Source of the DNA: JBCDGZ01 sp038750655
GTDB lineage: Bacteria; Bacteroidota; Bacteroidia; Chitinophagales; Saprospiraceae
Direction: 5' to 3'
Length of the DNA stretch: 47,133 bases
Assembly: GCA_038750655.1 (NCBI GenBank)
Contig: JBCDGZ010000051.1
Location: 1-47,133 of the forward strand
Part shown: in pieces, positions 17,655-26,159 of the stretch
How positions within the stretch are numbered: position 1 is the first letter of the stretch
How the letters are laid out: each line of letters begins with the position of its first letter
Position numbers and translations under genes: made by a program
The notes under the pieces: generated by a model
What the model was told of the DNA's origin: nothing
Databases searched by the model: none
The model's input: the letters and a program-made list of their open reading frames with translations, nothing else

Positions 17655-19097
17655 ATGAAAAAATTAGCTGAATCACGATTTCCCAAGCGCCCCCAATACC
17701 CTATCCGAATTCTTCAATTCGGCGGGGGCAATTTCCTCCGTGCTTTTGTGGATTGGATGGTAGATGTGCTGAATGAAGAGACCAACTTTGCGGGGGATGT
17801 AGCGATTGTCAAGCCGACAGAAAGGGGAGATTACCAGCAGTTGCGGCAGCAGGACGGTTTGTTTCATGTAGTATTGAATGGTTTTAAAGCAGGGGCTTGG
17901 GTGGATGAAAAACGGCGAATTCAGTGTATTCAACGAGTCGTTCATCCCTATAAGGAATGGAATCGTTTTCTACAATTGGCCGAACTCCCGGAACTTCGAT
18001 TCATTGTTTCTAACACCACCGAAGCAGGCATTGAATTTAAGGCGGAGGGCCTACTGTCGAATATTGCCCCCGAAACTTTTCCAGCAAAACTGACGAGCTG
18101 GCTGCACCACCGCTTTCAGTATTTTGATGCTGACCCAGCCAAGGCATGCATTATACTACCGGTGGAATTGGTAGAGCAGAATGGGGCTTTACTAAAGGCG
18201 TGTGTATTGCAGTATGCGCAGCATTGGCAGCTGGGAACGGCTTTTGAGCGGTGGGTGGAAGAACAGATTTTTTGCAACACTTTGGTGGATCGCATTGTTT
18301 CGGGGTACCCCCAGGAGCGAGCGGCAGCGATTGAGGAAGAGCTGGAGGTGCGGGATGCGCTTTTGGTCGCCGGGGAGTACTACCACAGCTGGGTGATAGA
18401 GGCGCCGCCGCAGGCGCGGCGGGAGTTGCCTTTTGATCAGACGGACTTGAACGTACAGTTTGTCGATGATCTTGAGATTCACCGGCAAATTAAGGTGCGC
18501 ATCCTGAATGGGGCGCATACGGCAATGGTCCCTCTTGGCTATTTGGCAGGCTGTAAAACGGTTGATGAGTACATGGATAATCCTCAACTTCGCCATTTCC
18601 TGGAAGCGTTAATTTTTCAAGAAATCATCCCTACTATTGATCATCCCCCCGCAGCACTGAGCGCCTTTGCCCACGCTGTCCTAGAGCGTTTTCGCAATCC
18701 CAGCCTCCGGCATCAGCTGCTAGACATCGCCCTCAACTCCACTTCGAAATTCGTTACCCGCTTGCTGCCCAGCCTACTGGTCTTTTGCCAACAAAATGGC
18801 GTACTTCCGCACAATATTGTCCTCGCTTTTGCCGCACTGCTGCGGTTCTATCAGGGACATTGGCGAGAGGAGGCCATTCCCCTGCGCGATGCTCCCGAGC
18901 GCATCGCTTTCTTTACCCAATGCTGGCAGTCTCCTCAAACGCTAGACGAAAAAGTTGCGGTCATGCTAGGGGCCAGCGACATCTGGGGGATGGACCTGAA
19001 CAGCATTAAGGGGCTACGAAAATCATTGGTTCAGCACTTGCTGCGCAATAAATTAACAGCAACATTGTTTAGTAATTTGACTAGAGGACAGAAATAA
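17655..19097 (+). CDS. uxaB: Tagaturonate reductase (altronate oxidoreductase)
   Basis: 480 aa, mannitol-dehydrogenase superfamily. It reduces D-tagaturonate to D-altronate with NADH. The N-terminal Rossmann motif is RILQFGGGNFLRAFVDWMVD. The catalytic segment is HRQIKVRILNGAHTAMVPLG, with the superfamily Lys, Asn and His. The stretch SNTTEAGIEF and the C-terminal VMLGASDIWGMDLN also fit UxaB. It is the second gene of the uxaA-uxaB pair. The alternative, mannonate oxidoreductase UxuB of the same superfamily, is less likely because the uxuA side already has a reductase. Confidence 0.92.
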   Translation: MKKLAESRFPKRPQYPIRILQFGGGNFLRAFVDWMVDVLNEETNFAGDVAIVKPTERGDYQQLRQQDGLFHVVLNGFKAGAWVDEKRRIQCIQRVVHPYKEWNRFLQLAELPELRFIVSNTTEAGIEFKAEGLLSNIAPETFPAKLTSWLHHRFQYFDADPAKACIILPVELVEQNGALLKACVLQYAQHWQLGTAFERWVEEQIFCNTLVDRIVSGYPQERAAAIEEELEVRDALLVAGEYYHSWVIEAPPQARRELPFDQTDLNVQFVDDLEIHRQIKVRILNGAHTAMVPLGYLAGCKTVDEYMDNPQLRHFLEALIFQEIIPTIDHPPAALSAFAHAVLERFRNPSLRHQLLDIALNSTSKFVTRLLPSLLVFCQQNGVLPHNIVLAFAALLRFYQGHWREEAIPLRDAPERIAFFTQCWQSPQTLDEKVAVMLGASDIWGMDLNSIKGLRKSLVQHLLRNKLTATLFSNLTRGQK

Positions 19098-19196
19098 ATT
19101 GAGGATAAGCTATGTTGATTTTGTAAAATTGTTGAAAAAATAGCATTATTAACAATGCTGTCAAACGACTTGCTGTACAAAAAACAAAAAGATACT

Positions 19197-20231
19197 ATGA
19201 TGACCAAACGTACATTACTCTATACATTATGCCTCCTAATTCCTGCTTTTCTAAGTGCTCAAAAGGATAATTCACTAACCTACATCGATCTAATTGTAAG
19301 CCTGAATCAAAACATAAAAAGTGATCAGAATACTGCGCTGATCATGACAAAAGACCTCCCTATCAAGCTGGATGCGGTCAAAGAAATCAAAGAAGCTTCT
19401 TTTTCGTACAGCTATGCCTTCGAAAATGCATTCGATACGGTAATCATCTATCAAGGGAAGGAATACGAATTTAAAAAAGGTACTCCGCGAATATTGAAGT
19501 ATGAGAAAATGGAAGAAGCCGACGATGCATTAATGATTACCGATTCCATTCCATATGAGGACTACAGCATCACAAAAAAATTATTTTACTCAAGTGAGCG
19601 ACTACAGGCTATCGAAGAAGAGGGCCACCGCGTAGAATATGTCTATTATGAAAACGGGGAGTTAAAGGAAATAAATTTTGAAGACCGCAACTTCTTAAGT
19701 TCTAAAGTCATAACAGAAGACTCCATAAAGTATGAACTGCATTTATCCACTGGTGTGCCTGCAGAAATGAAGGGGATGACAGTTTTATTGCCCAAAATAG
19801 AAATTTATGCGACAAAGGATAAAAGCTCGAAGTGCTACCAGTATGAGAATTACCTTACCATGCCTCGTGCTGAATTAGACCATGTCATGAATAAGAGAGT
19901 GGTTCTTTGTGAAGATGGAAAATACAAAGAGGAGCTGGTCATGGAGCGTTTATTTAGTAAATACAAGAAAAAGGAAAGCGACCTTAATTTTTTCTACGAC
20001 GATCTTGGCAGATTGACCCACACCACCTCCAAGGAAGGGGTCAAATATCCTGATTCCTGGAATTACAGCTTTGAATATGACAGTTCGGGCAGATTGATCA
20101 AGGATAAAAGATATGGAAAAGAAAGAACATATGAATATGATGAAAGAGGAAACATCGTATTAATAGCGGTTAGGAACACTTGGAATGGGCGGGTAGAAAA
20201 AATAATAAGTCGAACTATTATTTATGAATAA
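19197..20231 (+). CDS. Exported protein of unknown function with YD-like C-terminal repeats
   Basis: 344 aa from the ATG at 19197 (the adjacent ATG at 19200 is equivalent; the frame opens at 19155). A signal peptide is clear: TLLYTLCLLIPAFLSAQ. The mature part is charged. It ends with three YD/RHS-like units: YDDLGRLTHTTSKEG, FEYDSSGRLIKD and YEYDERGNIVLI. Such units are typical of extracellular or periplasmic beta-rich proteins. I do not recognise a specific family. The gene is A+T-richer than its neighbours, with Lys/Glu/Ile-rich coding, and separates the uxa genes from the glycan module, which suggests later insertion. A strong terminator begins at its stop codon. Confidence 0.75.
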   Translation: MMTKRTLLYTLCLLIPAFLSAQKDNSLTYIDLIVSLNQNIKSDQNTALIMTKDLPIKLDAVKEIKEASFSYSYAFENAFDTVIIYQGKEYEFKKGTPRILKYEKMEEADDALMITDSIPYEDYSITKKLFYSSERLQAIEEEGHRVEYVYYENGELKEINFEDRNFLSSKVITEDSIKYELHLSTGVPAEMKGMTVLLPKIEIYATKDKSSKCYQYENYLTMPRAELDHVMNKRVVLCEDGKYKEELVMERLFSKYKKKESDLNFFYDDLGRLTHTTSKEGVKYPDSWNYSFEYDSSGRLIKDKRYGKERTYEYDERGNIVLIAVRNTWNGRVEKIISRTIIYE

Positions 20232-20268
20232 ACGACAGCCCCCTTGTGTACCAAGGGGGCTGTCGTTT
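20230..20268. terminator. Bidirectional rho-independent terminator
   Basis: A perfect 17-bp stem: AAACGACAGCCCCCTTG at 20230-20246 pairs with its complement at 20252-20268, around the 5-base loop TGTAC. It has a T-run on the plus strand and an A/T flank on the other. It lies between convergent genes (the YD-like protein, plus; the beta-helix protein, minus), so it can end both transcripts. Confidence 0.93.
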
Positions 20269-20286
20269 TCTCTCTTTTCGTATTAT

Positions 20287-21780
20287 TTAATTCTGCTTCA
20301 TCAAAGGTCGAGTAAGGAAACGATCGTCCAAGGTCACCCTTAGGAAGTAGTAGCCCGTAGGGCTTTGGCGAAGGTTAAAGCGGTAGCGGTTCACCCCTTC
20401 AACCGCTCTTTCGTTACGGCTGTAGATGACTTGACCTAGCGCATTGATAATTTGGAAATTTGCCGAGGCGGGAGCATCTAGCTCAAACTCCAAGTTTACC
20501 TCCTGCTGAAAAGGATTGGGGAAGAGGCTCCAATTGATGCTTCCTGCATCCAACTCTTGAGTAGAGGTCACACAAGAAGTCCAATTCAAATCGCCCATAC
20601 GACCGCCGTCTACACCACCTTCATCGAGAATGGCATTAGACTCGTAGCAGAAATCAAAAGGCAGCTGCTCAATACCAGGTCCAACACCACCATCGCCATC
20701 ATCCAAAGGTAATGCATTGGCAGGATCATCATAAAAGGAGTTGATGTAATCTATCGGCGTGGCCGGCCCATCAACAAAATTCACTAGTTCATTGTAAATT
20801 GTTGTAGAATTACCTCCGGCGTCGACAAAGGCGGTCGCCGTACTGTTCAGAAACCCCCTTGCGAACACACTATCGCCGACGCTGGCCCCCACATTCAAAG
20901 CATCGTAGGCATCCTGCAAGAAGGGATCATTTGCAAAGTTATTATGCGAAATGAGTACCTCCTGCGGGCTACTACTCGAATCAAGCTGAAAGGAAGAAGA
21001 ACCAGGCTCATCATCACCAAGAAATGCCGTATTGATAAAAATATTATTGCGGACTTCCACCTTGAGCCCTTCGCCAATATCCAGGGTACGATCGCCAGAG
21101 TTCAAGCAAGTGGTATTATTCCAACGCAGCCAGTTGATGACACCGCCATCGTCTCTGAGCAGTCGCGCCGAGAAGTTGTAAAACGTACTGTTCTCTACCC
21201 AGAGGGTATCAATGTCTTGCCCACGATCATCAAAGGCTCTACCGTTGCTAGGATTGGGGAGGTTCCAGACATTACTGAATACACTATTGGTCACATATAT
21301 CTTATTGTCCGCATTATCGATACGAATGGCCGACTGCGTCGCCTTATCAAGATGACAGTTGTCGATGATCACCTGTGCACCATCATTACTGATTCGGATG
21401 ATCTGATCGCTCTGCCCGCCCAGCGCATCTTCGGTGGTGATGTACAGACCTCTGAGGATGATATTTTCGCGAATTCGAAACGGCCGAAAGGTTTCTCCAC
21501 CAGTAGCCGGAATCGGCAGAATTACCGGACGGACCGCCGCATTGGCCGCCGCCTGAATATTCAAATCATAATCAAAGTCAATCGTCGCCGACAACACATA
21601 GACCCCGCCATCTTCCAATTCAAAAACAACCGATTGATCTACGCTACCGTTGTTGTCAATATAGTTTTGAATAGCATCGTTCAGGGTCCCGTTGCCGGGG
21701 CTAACGTTCACCACTGTTTGCCCCCAGAGGGCTTGGCTAAAAAATACGAGGCTCGCTAAGAGTGTAATGTAAGGTTTCAT
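20287..21780 (-). CDS. T9SS-secreted right-handed beta-helix protein (pectate-lyase-like fold)
   Basis: 497 aa from the ATG at 21780, with signal peptide MKPYITLLASLVFFSQALWG. The frame opens at 21828, but that adds a leader before the signal. The middle shows parallel beta-helix periodicity (IILRGLYITT, QVIIDNCHLDKATQSAIRID, KIYVTNSVFSNVWN, VENSTFYNFSARLLRDDGG, VEVRNNIFINTAFLG), as in DUF4957/DUF5123-type pectate-lyase-fold proteins. The last ~80 residues (INWSLFPNPFQQEVNLEFEL to the end) are a type A T9SS sorting domain, so it is secreted to the cell surface or beyond. Lyase activity is not shown; glycan binding is possible. It lies 57 bases behind the TonB receptor gene. Confidence 0.82.
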   Translation of the reverse strand: MKPYITLLASLVFFSQALWGQTVVNVSPGNGTLNDAIQNYIDNNGSVDQSVVFELEDGGVYVLSATIDFDYDLNIQAAANAAVRPVILPIPATGGETFRPFRIRENIILRGLYITTEDALGGQSDQIIRISNDGAQVIIDNCHLDKATQSAIRIDNADNKIYVTNSVFSNVWNLPNPSNGRAFDDRGQDIDTLWVENSTFYNFSARLLRDDGGVINWLRWNNTTCLNSGDRTLDIGEGLKVEVRNNIFINTAFLGDDEPGSSSFQLDSSSSPQEVLISHNNFANDPFLQDAYDALNVGASVGDSVFARGFLNSTATAFVDAGGNSTTIYNELVNFVDGPATPIDYINSFYDDPANALPLDDGDGGVGPGIEQLPFDFCYESNAILDEGGVDGGRMGDLNWTSCVTSTQELDAGSINWSLFPNPFQQEVNLEFELDAPASANFQIINALGQVIYSRNERAVEGVNRYRFNLRQSPTGYYFLRVTLDDRFLTRPLMKQN

Positions 21781-21837
21781 ATTCTTTGATTTTTGATAAG
21801 GATAAAATTGAGATTGGATACCGAGCACCTCGGGACT

Positions 21838-24687
21838 TCAATCCTTGTACCTTCTAAATCTCACTTTTAACCCCAGGTCCATCGTCCAGCCAAAAAATTC
21901 TTCTTCTACTGGAAAGGCCGAATTTCCGCCTAGTGTCACGACTTCGGGAGTATTGGTGAAATTATTTAGATTGAAATAGATTTTCGTATTGCGGTTAATC
22001 TTTTGGGTCAAAGCCAAATCCCAGCGGGTGAAGGCACTGAAGTAGCCATCCAGCTCCTCTCGGCTGCCGACAAACTGTAGGGTACGCCCCTGGGAGATCA
22101 TGGACAACCTCGCCGAAAAACCGTTGATTTCATAGCCCAAATTCAGGTTGACCACTCGCTGCGGCTGGTCCGGTAAGATACCCTCGCGAAAAGTATTATT
22201 GATTTCGGGAATGAAAAAAGGTGGCGGCCCTTCGATGATTTCCAATAAGGGGAATTGGGTTTCAGATCTCATCAAGGTCACATTCCCCCCTATAATGATT
22301 CCATCAAAGGGCTCGGGGAGGAAATTGAGCTGCGACTGTAAGTCGATTTCGATGCCTCTAACCTCGACATCCGATGGCAGATTTTCTCGGGTGATTAACT
22401 GAAAGCCACGGGTATTCGATCCCACTTCCGTATCTCGACTGATCCGCTGAAAATCCACATTCCGCATATTCTTATAAAAAGCCCCGACGGTAAACAGTCC
22501 GATTTTATTGTAGAAAGAAAATTGTAAATCGTAGTTCCAAGCTACGGTGTGCTGCAGCTCGGGATTGCCCCGTTGGAGGACGCTATTAATGTCATCAATT
22601 TGCTGCCAGGGAATAAGGTCAAAGAAGTTAGGACGAGCGAGGGTCTTGGTGGCGGCGGCGCGTACATCCATCCAGGGAAACACCTGAAATTTAGACTGTA
22701 CCATCGGCAAAAACTCTGTATAATCGTTCTGGCCGATGGTATCCTGCGCAGAAATCAACACCTGACCATCCAGTTCGAAGGAGCGCCCAAATAGTCCCTC
22801 AAACTCTGTATCTGTTCGTTCTACGCGCACGCCGGGGATGAGGGTTAAGCGATTAAAAAGCTTCAAGGTTGTCATCGCATAAGCAGCGGTCACCCGCTCC
22901 GAACTGCCGTAATTTTGCAATCGCTGCCGTTCGTCTTCTGAGTAATAATCGTCCTTGTAAGTATCCGTAAAGGCATTGAGCCGATCAATATCCAGGGTTT
23001 GACCAAAGGGAAAAGAGTAGCGGCTATCCAGGTAGGGATCAGGACTAAAGCCGCCGAAGAATTGCTCGACGGTAATTCGGTCATCGCTATTGGTTTGGAA
23101 GCGATCGGGAAAGTCTTCGGCGATCTGATCGATGGCGCCGAAGGCCGACCAGATTCGGCTGGTGGTTCGATCGCGATCCTGGCTTCTAATCTTTCCGCCC
23201 ATCTTAAAAGCGCCGCTAAAGTTTCTACCCTTCTGAAAGGGAACGGTGTAATCTATTTGTGCGGTGTATTTACTGGTATTAACTTGTGTGTCATCGATAC
23301 GATCCTGCTGGAAAAAAGTCGTTTCCAGATCATTTTTGGCGGCAGCCACGACCAACTCCAAATCGCTCTCTACGATGTCACCGGTAAAGGCACCATCTTC
23401 CCGGAAGCGGTGCAGCCGTTCGTTGGGGGTGTCGGTTTCTGTTCTGGCGTAGCTGCTCCGAAACTCTAGTCGAGAGTTGAGAAAGTTGAGGTCAAAGATT
23501 CCAGAGAACGTATTGTTCCAGGTAAACTGGTTGCTTTCTCGCTGGCGCAGCTCGTACTCTTTGCGGCTACCTTGAGGGCGATAGCGCGTCCGATAGCGGA
23601 TTTCGTCGCGGTTGGTTAGGCCATAGAAGGTGCTGGCTTGTAAGCTCCCGAAGGGCAGTTTATAATCCAGGTTTAAATTGCCGCCGCCGCGTACGCGCGT
23701 CTCGATTCGGTCCGCCAAATTGAGATTCTCCGTACCGATGATGGCCTCCTCATTGCTGTCTTCCCCATCTACCACATAACTAGCCGTCAGCAGATCAGAA
23801 CTTCGGTCCGCAATCTGGTAATTGACACCCGCAATGACCCCAAGTTTGTTATCAAAAAAACGATTGGACACACTGCCATTGGCCCTGACCAAACCAAAAT
23901 TATCCTGGTGATTATTGTATCCTCCCAAAACGCGCATCTCTCCCTTCAGTCCTTCCTCCGCACTTTTAATCACAAAGTTCACCGTTCCGCCGATGGCATC
24001 GCCGTCCTTATCCGGCGTGATCGCCTTAAACACTTCGATCCCTTCCAGAGCATCCGTAGAAATCATGCTCAAATCCACAGAACGATCATTACCATCCGTT
24101 GAAGGTATCCGCTCCCCATTGATGGTGATGGAGTTGTAACGGGGAGATAAGCCTCGAATGCTCACCTTGGTCGCCTCTCCTCCTTCCCGCTGCAAGGCAA
24201 CTCCCGAAATCCGCCCTACCGACTCCGCCGCATTCTGGTCCGGTAACTCCTGCAGCTTCTCCTTCGACACCACATTGATGATGCTGTTCGAGTTGATCTG
24301 CTGATTGATGGCCGCCCTTTGACCGACCGCTTGCCCCTTGACCACTACCTCCTCCAAAGTCTGCGCCTCCTCCTGTAAAGTCAAATCAAGCACAATCATT
24401 CGCTGGCCCTGCTCAAAAGTCCGTACCTCCGTTTTAGTCGAATAGCCCAGATAGCTAAATTCAATAGTGTAAGTACCGTCAGGGATACCGACCAAGCGAT
24501 AGACACCATCCAGGTCCGTAGTTGTTCCAACGCCCAGCTGAGCAATGCCGACATTCGCAAAAGCCAAGGGCGTCCCGGTAAGCCCATCAGTGAGCGTTCC
24601 CGTCAGGACGCCCTTCGCTTGTCCAAAGCTCAGTTGTCCTATAGCCAATAGACCTATAATTAGCCAGTTTCGATAGTGGAATTTCAT
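21838..24687 (-). CDS. TonB-dependent outer-membrane receptor, no SusD partner
   Basis: 949 aa. Signal peptide (MKFHYRNWLIIGLLAIGQLSFG) is followed by a CarboxypepD_reg-like domain of about 85 residues (GTLTDGLTGTPLAFANVGIA). The plug domain starts near residue 115 (VVVKGQAVGQRAAINQQINS, IRGLSPRYNSITINGERIP, GGTVNFVIKSA). The rest is a 22-strand-type barrel ending GWTMDLGLKVRFRRYKD with an aromatic/charged end. Such receptors import large ligands using TonB energy. No susD-like gene is adjacent, unlike classical SusCD pairs. Beside GH2 and GH28 genes and a LacI-type operator (site C), a uronate-containing oligosaccharide is the likely ligand (inference). Confidence 0.9.
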   Translation of the reverse strand: MKFHYRNWLIIGLLAIGQLSFGQAKGVLTGTLTDGLTGTPLAFANVGIAQLGVGTTTDLDGVYRLVGIPDGTYTIEFSYLGYSTKTEVRTFEQGQRMIVLDLTLQEEAQTLEEVVVKGQAVGQRAAINQQINSNSIINVVSKEKLQELPDQNAAESVGRISGVALQREGGEATKVSIRGLSPRYNSITINGERIPSTDGNDRSVDLSMISTDALEGIEVFKAITPDKDGDAIGGTVNFVIKSAEEGLKGEMRVLGGYNNHQDNFGLVRANGSVSNRFFDNKLGVIAGVNYQIADRSSDLLTASYVVDGEDSNEEAIIGTENLNLADRIETRVRGGGNLNLDYKLPFGSLQASTFYGLTNRDEIRYRTRYRPQGSRKEYELRQRESNQFTWNNTFSGIFDLNFLNSRLEFRSSYARTETDTPNERLHRFREDGAFTGDIVESDLELVVAAAKNDLETTFFQQDRIDDTQVNTSKYTAQIDYTVPFQKGRNFSGAFKMGGKIRSQDRDRTTSRIWSAFGAIDQIAEDFPDRFQTNSDDRITVEQFFGGFSPDPYLDSRYSFPFGQTLDIDRLNAFTDTYKDDYYSEDERQRLQNYGSSERVTAAYAMTTLKLFNRLTLIPGVRVERTDTEFEGLFGRSFELDGQVLISAQDTIGQNDYTEFLPMVQSKFQVFPWMDVRAAATKTLARPNFFDLIPWQQIDDINSVLQRGNPELQHTVAWNYDLQFSFYNKIGLFTVGAFYKNMRNVDFQRISRDTEVGSNTRGFQLITRENLPSDVEVRGIEIDLQSQLNFLPEPFDGIIIGGNVTLMRSETQFPLLEIIEGPPPFFIPEINNTFREGILPDQPQRVVNLNLGYEINGFSARLSMISQGRTLQFVGSREELDGYFSAFTRWDLALTQKINRNTKIYFNLNNFTNTPEVVTLGGNSAFPVEEEFFGWTMDLGLKVRFRRYKD

Positions 24688-24733
24688 GTTTACCCTTTTG
24701 CTTCAGCGACCTGGATTGATGGCTGATTGCGTT

Positions 24734-24753
24734 TTATGCAATCCATTGCACAA
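24734..24753. promoter_or_regulatory. LacI-type operator, site C (between TonB receptor and enolase/GH2 operon)
   Basis: TTATGCAATCCATTGCACAA, with inner arms TGCAAT/ATTGCA forming a perfect 6+6 palindrome around CC. It matches sites A and B at 17 and 15 of 20 positions. It is 46 bases upstream of the receptor start and about 150 bases upstream of the divergent gene at 24903, so it could control both transcripts. It links the glycan module to the LacI regulator 10 kb away. Confidence 0.7.
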
Positions 24754-24902
24754 TTATTAAGTATTATTCTAGTTTTTTGTTCAAGACGATATAAAAAATG
24801 GGTACCCTTACTTTGAGGCACAAAAAGTTTTGCAACTGGCCGCAAAGGAGCAGTACGTAGTGGAGGAAAAAAAATCGTCTTTTTTTCAGAATATCCTCGC
24901 AT

Positions 24903-26105
24903 ATGAATCGACAATCTTTTCTGCAGCTCATCGGACTGGGCGGCTTGGCGGCTCTCCTTCCCTCTCCGGCTTCCTCCAAAACCATAAGCGATCGTCCCAA
25001 GGACATCAAGATCACTGATGTCAAGACCTATCTTTTTCGGAAGGCTTGTTTTGTAAAAGTGGAAACCAACGCCGGCTATTCCGGCTGGGGCGAAAGTGAT
25101 GGATCGACTAAACAATTTACCCCACTGTACATCGAAAAAGAACTCAAGCAGTACCTCCTGGGAAAAGACCCCTTCGATAGTGAAGGCATCTGGCAAGAAG
25201 CCTACTTGAAAGGCTTGGAGGTGGGCATCGGGGGTTTGCATCCGGGTTCCTTGGCGGGTATTGATAATGCGCTATGGGATTTGAAAGGAAAGATTTTGCA
25301 GCTGCCTGTCTACAAGCTTTTGGGCGGGAATGGGAAGCAGGAAATTCAGGTTTATGGCAGCTATGGCCGCACGAAAGGCAAGACTTATATGACCCCGGAT
25401 GAAATGGCCAAAGTAGCGGCTGGTTTTGTAGAAAAGGGCTATAAAGCAGTGAAGGCGCGGATGCAAATTCGGCAGGAAAATGTGAATCCCTATCCCGATG
25501 ATATTTTCGAATGTGTAAGGGCAATCCGAAAGGCCGTTGGCGATTCGACCACGCTCTTTATCGACTTCAATAATGGCTATACTCCCGCCGAGGCGACGGT
25601 AATGGGGCGGCGTTTATATGAACATTTCAACATTGCCGCACTGGAAGAGCCCGTTTTTCAGCAGGACTATCAAGGACTCCGTCAGGTTGTAGAAGCTTTG
25701 GATATTCCCATCATGGCTGGAGAGCATGAGTACAATAAATGGATGATGAAAGACCTCATTACCATCGCCAATGTCGACCTGATCAATGCCGATGTTATCA
25801 AATGCGGAGGCATTACCGAGTGTAAGAAAGTGGCTAGTATCGCCCACGCCTTCGGCAAGCAGATCATGGTCCATAATGCCAAGCCCACCCTGGCCACCGC
25901 CGCTAGTCTACAACTGCTGGCGGCTATTCCCAATGGCGCAAACTTTCAGGAGTACGCTGGAAAAAGATTGCACCAGAACTACGGGCCTCTCTTCGAACTG
26001 TTCGAGAATGAATTTGAATTCAGGGACGGTTTCCTTAAGGTTCCCCAACTCCCAGGACTAGGCTTGGTGGTCAATGAAAAAAAGATGGAGCAAGCAAAAC
26101 GGTAA
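24903..26105 (+). CDS. Exported enolase-superfamily (mandelate racemase/MLE-type) protein
   Basis: 400 aa. A short hydrophobic leader (MNRQSFLQLIGLGGLAALLP) suggests export, unlike cytoplasmic homologues. The enolase-superfamily barrel has catalytic Lys184 (KAVKAR, a KxR variant of KxK), metal ligands Asp221 (DFNNGY), Glu248 (LEEP) and Glu274 (MAGEHEY), and a probable Asp297/His324 pair. The set fits a sugar-acid dehydratase or a cycloisomerase; the substrate cannot be told from sequence. It heads a three-gene operon with a GH2 enzyme and a six-hairpin-like protein, so it may act on a released uronic or anhydro acid in the periplasm (inference). Confidence 0.85.
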   Translation: MNRQSFLQLIGLGGLAALLPSPASSKTISDRPKDIKITDVKTYLFRKACFVKVETNAGYSGWGESDGSTKQFTPLYIEKELKQYLLGKDPFDSEGIWQEAYLKGLEVGIGGLHPGSLAGIDNALWDLKGKILQLPVYKLLGGNGKQEIQVYGSYGRTKGKTYMTPDEMAKVAAGFVEKGYKAVKARMQIRQENVNPYPDDIFECVRAIRKAVGDSTTLFIDFNNGYTPAEATVMGRRLYEHFNIAALEEPVFQQDYQGLRQVVEALDIPIMAGEHEYNKWMMKDLITIANVDLINADVIKCGGITECKKVASIAHAFGKQIMVHNAKPTLATAASLQLLAAIPNGANFQEYAGKRLHQNYGPLFELFENEFEFRDGFLKVPQLPGLGLVVNEKKMEQAKR

Positions 26106-26159
26106 AACAGCAGTCAGGGAAGGTCGTTTCGATTTCGTCTATCTAAAAAATCCAGTACG

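Noticed and set aside
20944..21759. 271-codon plus-strand frame
   Set aside because: It is antisense to the T9SS beta-helix gene, which has a signal peptide and a sorting domain in the correct places.
24690..25241. 183-codon minus-strand frame upstream of the TonB receptor
   Set aside because: It overlaps the enolase-superfamily gene and the LacI-type operator, and its protein has no family features.
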